DNA of 64,000 bases from Enhydrobacter sp. (GCF_030246845.1 NZ_CP126889.1:4645001-4709000); one strand, 5' to 3'; positions 8,294-17,450 are shown, counted from the first letter of the stretch. The notes: generated from the sequence alone by a model not told the origin. Translations and numbers: made by a program.

Positions 8294-10561
8294 TTGAACA
8301 AGCGGGGACTCTTGCCGCGTGACCTGTCATCCAGCAGGGTCGGGACCTCCGGTAGTGACAGGCCGGGCGTGCCGCCGCGGACGCCCAGCTACGATGATGT
8401 GCGCGCGCTCCTGCACCTGCTCAATCGGCGGAAGTGGCATCTTGCGGGCGTGACGGCGCTGGTCTGTCTGTTGGCTGGCCTGGTTCTGGCGCAGCTAACG
8501 CCGCAGTATCGCGCGACGGCCCTCGTCATGCTCGATATCCGTAAGGAAAAGGTCACGAACACGCCTGACGTGGTCAGTGCTCTCACGTTGGATATCCCAA
8601 TAGTGGAGACCGAGATCGAGGTCCTGCGCTCGACCAGTCTGCTCGGTCGCGTCGTCGACAAGCTGAGACTGGACCAGGACCCCGAGTACGGTGCCCAACC
8701 GGTGAGCGTTCTCGGTCTCGTTTTAGGGAAGGCGCGCGCGATCTATGAACGCTGGCTCGGTTTCAATGCCGACACAGGGCATGTCGCGCAGACGATCGAC
8801 CACAGCCCGAGAGCGCGCGCCATCGAGTCGTTGGAGTCAAAGATCCGGGTCGGGGTACGCGGCCGTTCTTATGTCATCACCGTGTCGCTCGATTCCGCGG
8901 TCCCGGCCAAGGCACAACAGATCGTCAAAACGATCACGGATTTTTACGTCGTCGATCAGCTCCAGGCCAAGCTGGATGCGAACACACGGGCGACGGAATT
9001 CTTCAACGACCGTCTGGAGGATCTGAAGCGGAAGGTGGAAGCGGCGGAGCGGGCGGTGGCGGCGTATCGCGAGAAATCTGGATTGACGATCGGCAAGGAC
9101 TCGACCGTCGTTTCGCAATCGCTTTCAGAGCTGAACACGCAGCTGATCCAGGCGCGCGCCTATCGAGCCGACCGAGAGTCGCGACTCGTAGCCCTTCAGC
9201 AGGCGGCTCACAATCCGGCCACCCTGGGTGCCGTTACGGAGGTGATGGTCAGTCCCACAATTTCGTCGCTGCGTGCGCAGGAGGCCGAGGTTGGCCGACG
9301 GATCGCCGAACTCGTCAAGAGATACGGCGACAGCTATCCGAGCGTCGTACAGGCCCGTTCCGAGCAAAAGCAGATCGAGGCGTTCATTGCCACTGAAGTT
9401 GCGAAGATCATAGCGAGCGTAAAGGGAGATGCCGAGGCGGCGCGGGCCAAGGAGGCCAAGCTTCAGGAGCAGGTTTCGCGACTAGAGGAGCAGGCGGGAG
9501 GGGCAGGACGGAAGGAAGTCGAACTCCGTGAGCTTCAGCGAGAAGCACAAGCGACGCGGGACATCTACGAGGACTTCCTGAAGCGTTTCAAGGAACTGCG
9601 CGAGCAGCGGCACATTCAGGAGCCGGACGCTCGCATCCTGTCACCATCCTCGGTGTCGACGGGCCCGGTGTCTCCGCGCTATGGGCTGACCATGATTCTG
9701 GCGGCGCTTGTCGGCCTCGGCATTGGAGTTGTTGCAATTGGGGTGTTGGAACGATTGGATGACGGCTTCCGGAGCGGCGATCAGATAGAGCGCCTGACCG
9801 GGCGACCCCTCGTCGGGATGATCCCGCGCCTGGCCCGAAGGAAGCTGGGGCAGTTGATGCCAGCGCGCTTTGCCATCGAGAACCCGACGTCGGCCTACGC
9901 CGAAGCTCTGAGATCGGCCTTTACTGCGATTACACTCGGTTCGCTGGACAATCCACCGAGAGTCATTTTGGTTACGTCATCCCTGCCAGGCGAAGGAAAG
10001 TCGACCTTCGCCTGCTCGCTCGCCGGTCTGATGGCGCGATCGAATCCGGCCAAGCGGATCGTTATCATCGATTGCGACCTCAGAAGAGCGTCCGTCGTCT
10101 CGTCGCTTGGTGTGTCTGAGACGAACGGCACGATCGACGAATATCTCGCAGGCAGCAAGACGCTGGATCAGACCTTGGGACGGGAGGAAAGCAGCAGACT
10201 CTATTATGTCCCGGCCAAACGCAACACGCCGAACTCGGCAGAGATCCTCAACTCCAACATCATGCGAACCTTCGTAGAGGGCCTTGCCACGCAGTTCGAT
10301 CTCGTCATCCTCGACACGCCGCCGCTCATAACGGTTTCCGATGCCCTCGTCACGGCCCAGCTCGCCGACTACGTCGTCTTTGTTGTCCGTTGGGAGCAGA
10401 CGAGCCGCGAACTCGCCGTCAACGCGCTGAAGCAGATGCGCGATCTGCGCAAGCATGTCGGTATCGTGCTGACGCAGGTCGATGTGCGGCGGCATTTGCA
10501 GTACGGCTACGGCGACCATGGATCCTGCAATTCGAAGTATCGCGACTACTACACCAACTGA
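8294..10561 (+). CDS. Wzc/ExoP-type polysaccharide co-polymerase and tyrosine autokinase
   Basis: This 755-aa inner-membrane protein controls chain length and export of polysaccharide. Domains in order: Wzz N-terminal segment with the first membrane helix (about 48-68), a long coiled-coil GNVR region (about 230-430), SPRYGL before the second helix (about 466-485), then a BY-kinase domain. The kinase has Walker A SSLPGEGKST (about 560-570), Walker A' IVIIDCDLRRA (near 590) and Walker B DLVILDTPP (near 670). Five tyrosines cluster in the last 20 residues, the usual autophosphorylation tail. The TTG at 8294 lacks a clear ribosome binding site; TTG 8312 after GGGGA is possible. No Wza partner is in the window. 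Confidence 0.92.
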   Translation: MNKRGLLPRDLSSSRVGTSGSDRPGVPPRTPSYDDVRALLHLLNRRKWHLAGVTALVCLLAGLVLAQLTPQYRATALVMLDIRKEKVTNTPDVVSALTLDIPIVETEIEVLRSTSLLGRVVDKLRLDQDPEYGAQPVSVLGLVLGKARAIYERWLGFNADTGHVAQTIDHSPRARAIESLESKIRVGVRGRSYVITVSLDSAVPAKAQQIVKTITDFYVVDQLQAKLDANTRATEFFNDRLEDLKRKVEAAERAVAAYREKSGLTIGKDSTVVSQSLSELNTQLIQARAYRADRESRLVALQQAAHNPATLGAVTEVMVSPTISSLRAQEAEVGRRIAELVKRYGDSYPSVVQARSEQKQIEAFIATEVAKIIASVKGDAEAARAKEAKLQEQVSRLEEQAGGAGRKEVELRELQREAQATRDIYEDFLKRFKELREQRHIQEPDARILSPSSVSTGPVSPRYGLTMILAALVGLGIGVVAIGVLERLDDGFRSGDQIERLTGRPLVGMIPRLARRKLGQLMPARFAIENPTSAYAEALRSAFTAITLGSLDNPPRVILVTSSLPGEGKSTFACSLAGLMARSNPAKRIVIIDCDLRRASVVSSLGVSETNGTIDEYLAGSKTLDQTLGREESSRLYYVPAKRNTPNSAEILNSNIMRTFVEGLATQFDLVILDTPPLITVSDALVTAQLADYVVFVVRWEQTSRELAVNALKQMRDLRKHVGIVLTQVDVRRHLQYGYGDHGSCNSKYRDYYTN

Positions 10562-10665
10562 TTGCCGTTGGACCGCGGATGATGACCTCGATGCCTGGGT
10601 CGGCGCTGGCTATCGTCCTCGGAGCAGCAGCACGAGGAGGCGAGCGATGGCCGCTGTCTGGTTTG

Positions 10666-11946
10666 TCAGAGACGCCAGAGGGTGATGCCGGACGGTGTGG
10701 AGGAACGGTCGAGCAGGGCAGGCACGTCCGCCACGAAGCCGCCGGCTGGCTTGAGCAGGGGCTTCACGAGTGCCCAGCCGCCCTCCCGGTAGCGCCGGTG
10801 GGCCACCGCCAGAACGACCGAATCGGCGGGTTTGAGGGCATCGCTGGGCGTCAGCCTGAGGTTGAATTCCTCCTCCAGCAGATCGCCGTCGGCCATCGGA
10901 TCGTGCAGTTGGACGGTGATGCCGAAATCCTCCAGCTCGCGGACGATGTCGACCACGCGCGTATTGCGAATGTCGGGCACGTTCTCCTTGAAGGTCACAC
11001 CTAGCACCGTGACGATCGGGTCACCGTTGCCGCCGCGACGTATAATGCTGCGTGCCACCCGGTTGGCGATGTATTTGCCCATGCCATCATTCACCCGACG
11101 GCCGGAATGGATGACGTGTGGATGGTAGCCGACCTCCTCGGCCTTATGGGCAATGTAGAACGGGTCGACACCAATACAGTGGCCGCCCACCAGGCCTGGC
11201 CGGAAGGGCAGGAAATTCCACTTTGTGCCGGCCGCCGCCAGCACGTCCTGGGTATCCATGTTGAGGCGGTCGCATATCAGTGCGACCTCGTTGATCAGGG
11301 CGATATTGATATCGCGTTGGGTGTTCTCCAGGACCTTGGCGAACTCGGCGACCCGGATCGACGGCGCGCGATGAGTGCCGGCGCTCACCACGCTTCGGTA
11401 TACGGCGTCGACGATTTCCAGCGTTTCAGGCGTGTCTGCTGAGACGATCTTCAGGATATTGTCAAAGCGCCGGTCCTTGTCCCCAGGATTGATGCGCTCC
11501 GGCGAGTAGCCGACGTTGAACCCAGCCTTCCACCTGAGGTCTGAGATTTCCTCCAAGATGGGAATGCATACTTCTTCTGTGACACCAGGATATACGGTCG
11601 ACTCGTACACAACGATATCGTCCTTCTTCAGTATGGAGCCGATCATTGCGGAAGCTCTCTGCAATGGGCCCAAGTTTGGTTGTTTACTAGCGTTAATTGG
11701 AGTGGGCACGGTCACGATATGGAAGTCGGCACTCCGCAAATCTTCAATCTTTTCGGTGAAGTGCAGGTTCTTGGTGACGAGTCTATCCGGTTCGACTTCT
11801 CCTGTTCGGTCATGGCCTTTCGAGAGTTCGGCAATGCGGCGCGCATCGATGTCAAAGCTCACAACGGGCATGCCAGCCTGGGCGAACGTCGTTGCGACCG
11901 GCAGGCCAACATATCCTAATCCGACTACAGAGATGCGTCTGATCAT
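10666..11946 (-). CDS. tviB: Nucleotide sugar dehydrogenase (UDP-HexNAc 6-dehydrogenase, TviB/WbpO type)
   Basis: This 426-aa enzyme oxidises C6 of a UDP-HexNAc to a uronic acid using two NAD+. The NAD-binding motif is VVGLGYVGLP (residues 7-16). The catalytic cysteine is Cys257 in GLVGGHCIGVDP, and the substrate-loop signature PTPINASKQPNLGPL matches the Vi-antigen TviB branch better than Ugd or WecC. A C-terminal UDP-binding domain carries TVLGVTFKENVPDIRNT. It is convergent with the Wzc-type gene, and an IS3 remnant lies behind its start. The ATG at 11946 has no obvious ribosome binding site. An acidic polymer is implied. Confidence 0.9.
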   Translation of the reverse strand: MIRRISVVGLGYVGLPVATTFAQAGMPVVSFDIDARRIAELSKGHDRTGEVEPDRLVTKNLHFTEKIEDLRSADFHIVTVPTPINASKQPNLGPLQRASAMIGSILKKDDIVVYESTVYPGVTEEVCIPILEEISDLRWKAGFNVGYSPERINPGDKDRRFDNILKIVSADTPETLEIVDAVYRSVVSAGTHRAPSIRVAEFAKVLENTQRDINIALINEVALICDRLNMDTQDVLAAAGTKWNFLPFRPGLVGGHCIGVDPFYIAHKAEEVGYHPHVIHSGRRVNDGMGKYIANRVARSIIRRGGNGDPIVTVLGVTFKENVPDIRNTRVVDIVRELEDFGITVQLHDPMADGDLLEEEFNLRLTPSDALKPADSVVLAVAHRRYREGGWALVKPLLKPAGGFVADVPALLDRSSTPSGITLWRL

Positions 11947-12109
11947 GGAATTACAATAGCAAAGCCGAATGGGAGCTTTCCGCTATTTTAGTTCGTTGGT
12001 CTGACCTATTTACGTGCTGCCGGCGAGGTCAGTCGGTCATGCCTGACATTGTCTCGAAGTGACGAGTACCGCTTGCATAGGGTGACCTGCCCTGATTCTT
12101 CGGACCACG

Positions 12110-12410
12110 GTTAACTTGAGAGCGCTGGCGTCTCCGGCTCCTTGTGTTGTCCCTTCAAGGACGGTGCTGCAACGGGCCGGAGCCGGGCGAACCTCGTTGT
12201 AGTGGCGGCGCCGACCTCGATCGCCAGCCCCTCCTTGGTCCATTCGTCGGTGACGGTCAGGCACCTGAGGCTGCTGGCCGTTGGCGCACCAGCCGAACCC
12301 GAAGTCGTACGACCAGACCTGGTTGGCGCCGGTCGGCGCCTGGGGCCATGGCAGGAGACGCCTGGCACAAAACGCCGCCAGGACTGGTGGCGCCGAATAT
12401 GACTGCCACG
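12110..12410 (-). mobile_element. Degenerate IS3-family transposase (OrfB) remnant
   Basis: Two minus-strand frames together recall the integrase core of IS3-family OrfB. One frame gives ANQVWSYDFGFGWCANGQQ. A +1 shift then moves to CLTVTDEWTKEGLAIEV, and the first frame returns with HYNEVRP, the C-terminal OrfB signature. Between IEV and HYNEVRP about 100 residues of the core, including the second Asp and the Glu of the DDE triad, are missing. No inverted repeats or target duplication were found, so the boundaries are approximate. It cannot be functional. It lies between the nucleotide-sugar dehydrogenase and the HAD gene. Confidence 0.72.
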
Positions 12411-12688
12411 CGGTGAGCTTACCCGGCCAGAAGGGCCGATTTGGAAGCTGCACTATAGTTGCAGTCCTTGAACAAATAGTATGGTTCGCGGCTATGGGTT
12501 ATCTTTGAAGCATGGCGCACCGGTTTTTCTTCTTTGACCACTCCGGCACGCCATCCGCCTCACTTCCTCATCTCGATGTGATTGCATCGGCGGATGATGT
12601 GCGATTTTCGCGCGCAATTTTTGTTGCAGCATTTTGACATCGCTTGATATGCAGTCGCCCTGCAATGGACATGGGCGAGCCGGGAGCG
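12411..12688. other. Gap between IS remnant and HAD gene
   Basis: The whole gap from 11947 to 12688 contains only the transposase remnant and no other supported gene. This part is locally AT-richer (around 12590-12640) than its surroundings, which suits a promoter for the plus-strand run that follows, but no clear consensus was found. Confidence 0.35.
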
Positions 12689-13342
12689 ATGGACCAGGAC
12701 ACTCCGACAGACGGGACGGCGCCACGCCTGATGGCGAGCCATCCCGGTCCTGTCGAGATGTTTCTTTTCGATCTCGACGGGACGGTGACGCGCGAGGAGC
12801 TGCTGCCGCGCATCGCCGCGCATTTCGGCGTCGACGAGGAGATCGCGGCGCTGACCCGGCGCACGATCGCAGGCGACATCCCGTTCGAATCGAGCCTGCG
12901 GCAGCGGGTGGAAATCCTCGGCCGGTTCCCGGTCGAGGAGGTCCAGCGCGTGGTCGCGGGCGTCGAGATCGATCCCACGATCCTCGACTTCCTCCACGCC
13001 CGGCGCGACCGCGCCACGATCGTGACGGGCAACCTCGATGCCTGGCTCGTCCGGTTGCGCGAGCGGATCCCCGTGCCAATGGTCACCTCGCGGGTGACCG
13101 TGGCCGACGGCCGGGTCGACCGCTTCGTCGAGATCCTGGACAAGCGGGTCGCCGCCGCGCGCTTCGCCGGCCGGCGGCTCTGCGCGGTCGGCGAGGGGCA
13201 CAACGATCTCGGCATGTTCGAGGCGGCCGAGGTGAGCGTGGCCTATGGCGGCGTCCACATGCCGGCCGACAGCCTGTTCGATGCCGCCACCCACGTCGCC
13301 TTCGATCCCGGAACGCTATGCGCCTTCCTCTCTCAGTTGTGA
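12689..13342 (+). CDS. HAD-superfamily phosphatase (SerB-like, HAD-IB)
   Basis: The protein has the HAD motif I MFLFDLDGTVTREEL (nucleophile and acid/base aspartates), motif II in IVTGN, and motif III/IV as GEGHNDLGMFEAA. These are typical of phosphoserine phosphatase-like HAD-IB enzymes of about 210-220 aa. The start is uncertain: TTG 12644, ATG 12665, ATG 12689 and ATG 12758 are all in frame, and none has an ideal ribosome binding site. The 3' end overlaps the next gene by 25 nt. Its placement with a nucleotidyltransferase suggests it dephosphorylates a small phospho-intermediate for surface decoration. The substrate is unknown. Confidence 0.75.
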   Translation: MDQDTPTDGTAPRLMASHPGPVEMFLFDLDGTVTREELLPRIAAHFGVDEEIAALTRRTIAGDIPFESSLRQRVEILGRFPVEEVQRVVAGVEIDPTILDFLHARRDRATIVTGNLDAWLVRLRERIPVPMVTSRVTVADGRVDRFVEILDKRVAAARFAGRRLCAVGEGHNDLGMFEAAEVSVAYGGVHMPADSLFDAATHVAFDPGTLCAFLSQL

Positions 13343-14019
13343 TCTCCTGCGCCGGACGCGGCAGCCGGCTGGGCCTCGGCACCACCAAGGCGCTGGCGAT
13401 GATCGGCGGCCGGCCGCTGATCGCCTGGCATCTCGACCTGCTGGCCCATCACCCGGACGTGCGGATCGTCGTCGGCTACGACGCGCGCCGGCTGATCGAC
13501 GCCGTCCGCGCGATCCGGCGCGACGTGCTGTTCGTCTTCAATCACGACTACCGGGAAACCGGCACGGCGGCCTCGATCTCGCTGGCGGCGCGCGGCCTGC
13601 CGCCCGGCGCGCAGGTGCTCTCGATCGACGGCGACCTGCTGGTCCATCCGCGCTCGCTCGCCGAGCTCATGGCGGCGTCCGGCAACCGGCTGGGCGTCCT
13701 GTCGCCGCTGGCGACCCTCTCCAGCGAGCCCGTGTGCGCCCTGATCGACGGACGGAACGGCCTGGTCCATGGTTTCACGCGCGAGGCGACGAAGGCTACG
13801 ACGCTCGAATGGTCGGGCCTGTTCCGCGGCGAGGTCGATCTCATCCACAAGGCGAACGCCCTTGGTCTCGGCCGCAATCACGTCTATCAGATGCTCGAGC
13901 CCTTCTTGCCGATGCCCTATCTGGAGATCGACGCCACGGAAATCGACACGCCCGAGGATTTCCGCCGCGCGGAGGCCTGGATGGCGAAGGCGAGGCGGGA
14001 CTGGAAACCCATATCGTGA
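13318..14019 (+). CDS. LicC-like nucleotidyltransferase
   Basis: This 233-aa protein has the nucleotidyltransferase-fold start VVISCAGRGSRLGLGTTKAL, a variant of the G-x-G-x-R loop with the following lysine. DYRETGTAASISLA and LSIDGDLLVHP follow, where the aspartates would bind the metal. The layout (about 230 aa, no left-handed beta-helix) resembles LicC/phosphocholine or aminoethylphosphonate cytidylyltransferases more than glucose-1-phosphate enzymes. It would activate a phosphorylated alcohol or sugar with CTP or another NTP. The ATG at 13318 lies inside the preceding gene and its TGA overlaps the next GTG, so translation is coupled on both sides. Confidence 0.75.
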   Translation: MRLPLSVVISCAGRGSRLGLGTTKALAMIGGRPLIAWHLDLLAHHPDVRIVVGYDARRLIDAVRAIRRDVLFVFNHDYRETGTAASISLAARGLPPGAQVLSIDGDLLVHPRSLAELMAASGNRLGVLSPLATLSSEPVCALIDGRNGLVHGFTREATKATTLEWSGLFRGEVDLIHKANALGLGRNHVYQMLEPFLPMPYLEIDATEIDTPEDFRRAEAWMAKARRDWKPIS

Positions 14020-14654
14020 CCGACCCCGACCGATCCAGGATCATTTCCTTCTGGCACGAGCGCGCCTCGAAGACGGGTGCGACGGCGACGCGCTTCCATG
14101 CCGAGCATCTCGACTACGACCTGGCGGCGCTGGCGCCGTTCTGCCGCGCCGGCGCGCGCGTGCTCGAGATCGGCTGCGGCCAGTGCGTCATGCTGAACAC
14201 GCTGGTGCAGAAATTCGGCGTCACCGCGCACGGCGTCGAGCTGGTCGCCTCCTATCTGGACCAGGCGATAAAGGACGAGAGGCTGACGACCGAGGTGGCC
14301 GACGCCGTCGACTACACGCCCCGGCCGGGCTTCGACGTCGTGATCCTCGCCGGTCTCATCAACTCCATCCCCGCGGTCGAGGAGCGCCGGCAGATCTATC
14401 GCCGGATCGCGCAGGCTCTGGCGCCGGGCCGGTTGCTGTTCGTCAAGTCGCAGTTCGGCCGAACCGTGGACGTCGATGTCGATGCCTGGTCCGAGGCACT
14501 GGGCGCCCACTATCGCGCCCATTATCCCCAGGTCGATCGCGAGGCGGCGCGTCTCGGCGAATGGTTCGATGTCGAGGTGACGTCGCCTTATCCGGCGGCG
14601 CTGAACCCGCACGCCAACACCCGGTTCCATCATCTTCTCTGCCGGGCGCGCTGA
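14016..14654 (+). CDS. Class I SAM-dependent methyltransferase
   Basis: This 212-aa protein carries the Rossmann SAM-binding motif VLEIGCGQCVMLN near residue 48, then the acidic residue of HGVELVASYLD at the end of strand 2 and FDVVILAGLINS as motif post-II. The GTG at 14016 overlaps the upstream TGA by 4 nt. Nothing shows the acceptor. Because it follows a LicC-like enzyme and precedes an unknown protein in one coupled run, methylation of a headgroup or sugar is the likely role. Confidence 0.75.
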   Translation: MTDPDRSRIISFWHERASKTGATATRFHAEHLDYDLAALAPFCRAGARVLEIGCGQCVMLNTLVQKFGVTAHGVELVASYLDQAIKDERLTTEVADAVDYTPRPGFDVVILAGLINSIPAVEERRQIYRRIAQALAPGRLLFVKSQFGRTVDVDVDAWSEALGAHYRAHYPQVDREAARLGEWFDVEVTSPYPAALNPHANTRFHHLLCRAR

Positions 14655-14657
14655 GGG

Positions 14658-15629
14658 ATGAGCCTGAAACCAGGCATTCTGGGCGAGATGGAGGTCGCGC
14701 GCTCGGTGCCGGTGCGGCTGCTGCGACGGATCGCGGCCGACGTTCCGATCGGGATCGACGGCCCGTTCGCGGCCGAGCTGCGGGCGACGCTCGGCCAGAA
14801 CGAGCCGAGCGGCGAGACAGGGGGCGGCTACCTGACGACCGACCTCGCCAAAGCCTGGGCGCTGCTGAGCGACCCGGAGGCGCTGATGCGGCTGGCCTAT
14901 GCCGGCCATCGCCTGGCCATTCTGCCCTGGCACTGCGACGCCGACCGGCTGATCACCGTGGCGCCGGGCGAGAACCTCACCGAGCTTGCGACCGACCGCA
15001 AGCATACCTGGGCATGGTGCGTCTCCGAGGACGGCACCTGCAGCGTGGATGTCCACTCGTTCTTTCCCGAGCCGGTCGAGGCCGAAATCTCCTTCCGCCT
15101 CGTCCACCCGGACAGCGCGCCGCGGCAGATCACGCTCGACGGCCGGCCGCTGACGGAGCGCGACAGCGATATTCGCTTCAAGAGGCGGTTGGAGCCCGGC
15201 CGGACGCCGCTGCGTTTCGTTCTCGTCAGCGGGACGACCTCGGTACGGCACGGCGGCAAGCCGTTCCATTATGCGCTTTACAATTTCGAGGCCTCGGCCT
15301 TCGGCCGCGCGTCGCAGGGCTTCCGGCTCGACGCGCGGCCCTACGGCGACGCCTCGCCCGGCTTCGGACTGGATCCGCGCAAGGCGGACGAGGTCGCGAT
15401 CAGGTACGCCCTGCATACGGCCGGCTTCCAATATGTGACATGGGCGGCACTCACCCGCACTTCGGCCGCGGTGGAGATGGCGGCCTGGAGTCGGGGCATC
15501 CCCTTCGAGCCGTCGCCCTTCGATCTCGACGACCGCGCTCGCTACGGCGGTTCGGTGACGAAGCAGGGGCAGATCTACTGGTTCCTGGCGCTGCATTCCG
15601 CCAATGATCGCCAGCGCTGGACGGTCTGA
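14658..15629 (+). CDS. Conserved-looking protein of unknown function
   Basis: No known domain is recognised in this 323-aa protein. The first 110 residues are mainly helical and include RLAILPWHCDADRL. The middle is beta-rich (about 115-215), with HTWAWCVSEDGTCSVDVHSFFPEP suggestive of a small sandwich domain. The C-terminal third ends in QGQIYWFLALHS. There is no signal peptide or membrane helix. It starts 3 nt after the methyltransferase stop, and 1 nt separates its stop from the next ATG. It therefore belongs to the same transcript and probably the same pathway. Confidence 0.6.
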   Translation: MSLKPGILGEMEVARSVPVRLLRRIAADVPIGIDGPFAAELRATLGQNEPSGETGGGYLTTDLAKAWALLSDPEALMRLAYAGHRLAILPWHCDADRLITVAPGENLTELATDRKHTWAWCVSEDGTCSVDVHSFFPEPVEAEISFRLVHPDSAPRQITLDGRPLTERDSDIRFKRRLEPGRTPLRFVLVSGTTSVRHGGKPFHYALYNFEASAFGRASQGFRLDARPYGDASPGFGLDPRKADEVAIRYALHTAGFQYVTWAALTRTSAAVEMAAWSRGIPFEPSPFDLDDRARYGGSVTKQGQIYWFLALHSANDRQRWTV

Positions 15630-15630
15630 C

Positions 15631-16614
15631 ATGAAAAATCGTCCGCAGGTCGTGGCTGTCGGCTACAGCAGCGAGTTCTCGCTGGACCCGTTGTGCGACG
15701 TGCTTGTCGCGCGCGACATTCCCTGCACGCGCATCGACATGTACGACGCCGGCTGGCGAGAGCATTACCGCCCTCCCACCGATGGCCGCGAGGTCGTCCT
15801 CCTGAGCTCGCAGCATCCCAGCACCGGTCGCGGATTCTTCTCGCGCCACTACAATCTCTCGTCCGACGTCCTCAACCTGACGGACGCGATCAACTTTTTC
15901 GACCCTGCGCGCAGCTTTCTTTTTCCCCACGATCTCACGCATCCTTTTTATGACGAAGAGGTCGTGTCTCTGCGCGAGTTGACGGCGGTTCTCGCTCCGG
16001 ATGAACGTTTCTGGTATCTTCGCCGCTGGACGCCGGTGCACGTCGTCGGATGGCCCAAGCTGATCGGCGCTGCCAAAGCGACTGACACCGCATCCGGCGC
16101 CGTTTTCATGCCAACGGACGTGGCGACGTTCAGTCAGCGCGAACCGGAAGTCTTCCGAAGCGTGTTTGGGGGGCTTCTACGGCCCGGCATCCGCTTCAAG
16201 CTGCCGGCCTTTTCTGGAACGGACGGGCTAAGGTCTATCCTTCTCGATGCGGGATGCGAGGAGATTCCAGCGACCGCCAACTCGGCCGAAGTGATCGCCC
16301 GCCATGCCACCGTCATCTCGAACGGCTTGTCGTCGATCGTCTCGGAGGCCGCTCTGGTCGGCAAGGATGTTATTTGCGTCAAATGCGGTGTTCAATCCGT
16401 CGAAGCCCAGTGGCACGCCTTTTCGAGCCACCCGAACGTCGAGCTGGTCGATCCACCCAACCTCGCCGAGGCACTTTCAGCGCCGCGGCGCGGTAGAAAC
16501 TATACCAGCGAACTGATTCCACTCGATATCGATCTGGTCGTTTCGTTGATCTCGGGAACCATGGCTATTCGCCACGATGGCGCTCGGGTCGAGGTAGCGG
16601 AGATGGAACAATGA
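15631..16614 (+). CDS. Putative GT-B-fold transferase (surface carbohydrate/CDP-glycerol transferase-like)
   Basis: This 327-aa soluble protein shows a GT-B-like pattern. Its C-terminal part contains ATVISNGLSSIVSEAALVGKDVI, the site that in epimerase/GT-B and CDP-glycerol glycerophosphotransferase-like proteins contacts the nucleotide ('S-S-x-x-x-E-A'). The N-terminal half carries FFDPARSFLFPHDLTHPF. The ATG at 15631 is favoured because it falls just behind the preceding stop, although the frame is open to 15604. The 3' end overlaps the TylF-type gene as ATGA. A transferase using the product of the LicC-like enzyme would fit the context; this is inference. Confidence 0.5.
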   Translation: MKNRPQVVAVGYSSEFSLDPLCDVLVARDIPCTRIDMYDAGWREHYRPPTDGREVVLLSSQHPSTGRGFFSRHYNLSSDVLNLTDAINFFDPARSFLFPHDLTHPFYDEEVVSLRELTAVLAPDERFWYLRRWTPVHVVGWPKLIGAAKATDTASGAVFMPTDVATFSQREPEVFRSVFGGLLRPGIRFKLPAFSGTDGLRSILLDAGCEEIPATANSAEVIARHATVISNGLSSIVSEAALVGKDVICVKCGVQSVEAQWHAFSSHPNVELVDPPNLAEALSAPRRGRNYTSELIPLDIDLVVSLISGTMAIRHDGARVEVAEMEQ

Positions 16615-17450
16615 CCAAGGAAACTGAAGCAGAGGAGAAGTTGCGCGCACTCCTCGCGGGAAATTCGGCCGCGCTCGCTGCCCTGGACGAGCTGGTGAAG
16701 GATCGGGAGGCGGAGCGGTACGAAGGCCAGCTCTGGCCGCATGTCCGGGAGTACAACCGCGATATCGCCGCGATCTTGGGCCATGCCTGCGCGGTACCAA
16801 CTCATTTTCTTCATACCTCGTGGTCATTGGGCACGCCGACAGGCGACTTGCACAATCGATACCTCGACAAGGTCTTTGTCAGCGTCGAGGAAGGCCTGAT
16901 CGAGGACCTGCTTGCACGTGGCATCGACGGCAGCATCGTCGAGTTCGGCGTATTCAAGGGATTCATGCTGGGCAAGCTCCTCGACAAGGTGGAAAGTCTC
17001 GGCGCAAGGCGCCGCTTCTACGGGTTCGACAGCTTCGAGGGGCTGTCCAGACCGTCGACGGAGCACGACTACGAGGGCTGGCAGGAAGGGCAGTTCAAGA
17101 CGACTTTCGAGATCGCCGCCGCAAATCTGCGCCTCTCGGAACGCCCGCATCTGTCCCTCATCAAAGGCTGGCTCAATGACAGCCTCAAGGGGCCGGAGGC
17201 ACAGGCGATCCGCCCTGTCGCCTATGCACGGATCGATGTCGATATCTACGAGCCGGCCCGCGATTGCCTGGCCTTTTTGTCCGATCGCCTGGCAGATGGG
17301 GCGATACTGGTATTCGATGATTGGCCCTATGCTTCGCAAAAGGGCGAGAGCAAGGCTTTCATCGACTGGGTGAAGACCGTCCCGCATCTCAGATTCGAAT
17401 GGATCGGCCAGTGCAGTGCACGCATTTATTTTCGTGTTCATCATCGATGA
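16611..17450 (+). CDS. TylF/MycF-family O-methyltransferase
   Basis: This 279-aa protein matches the macrocin O-methyltransferase family. SAM-binding IVEFGVFKGFMLG lies near residue 109 and YGFDSFEGLSRP follows. The metal/catalytic segment is YARIDVDIYEPA, and ILVFDDWPY comes near the end. Family members methylate sugar hydroxyls of glycosylated natural products or exopolysaccharides. It overlaps the upstream gene by 4 nt (ATGA). A similar protein is encoded at 19875, so the locus holds two paralogous TylF-type enzymes. Confidence 0.85.
   Translation: MTKETEAEEKLRALLAGNSAALAALDELVKDREAERYEGQLWPHVREYNRDIAAILGHACAVPTHFLHTSWSLGTPTGDLHNRYLDKVFVSVEEGLIEDLLARGIDGSIVEFGVFKGFMLGKLLDKVESLGARRRFYGFDSFEGLSRPSTEHDYEGWQEGQFKTTFEIAAANLRLSERPHLSLIKGWLNDSLKGPEAQAIRPVAYARIDVDIYEPARDCLAFLSDRLADGAILVFDDWPYASQKGESKAFIDWVKTVPHLRFEWIGQCSARIYFRVHHR

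Noticed and set aside
13769..15607. Plus-strand 612-codon frame and minus-strand 571-codon frame over the methyltransferase and unknown gene
   Set aside because: Both are Arg-rich shadows of the coupled genes in another frame, without motifs or ribosome binding sites.
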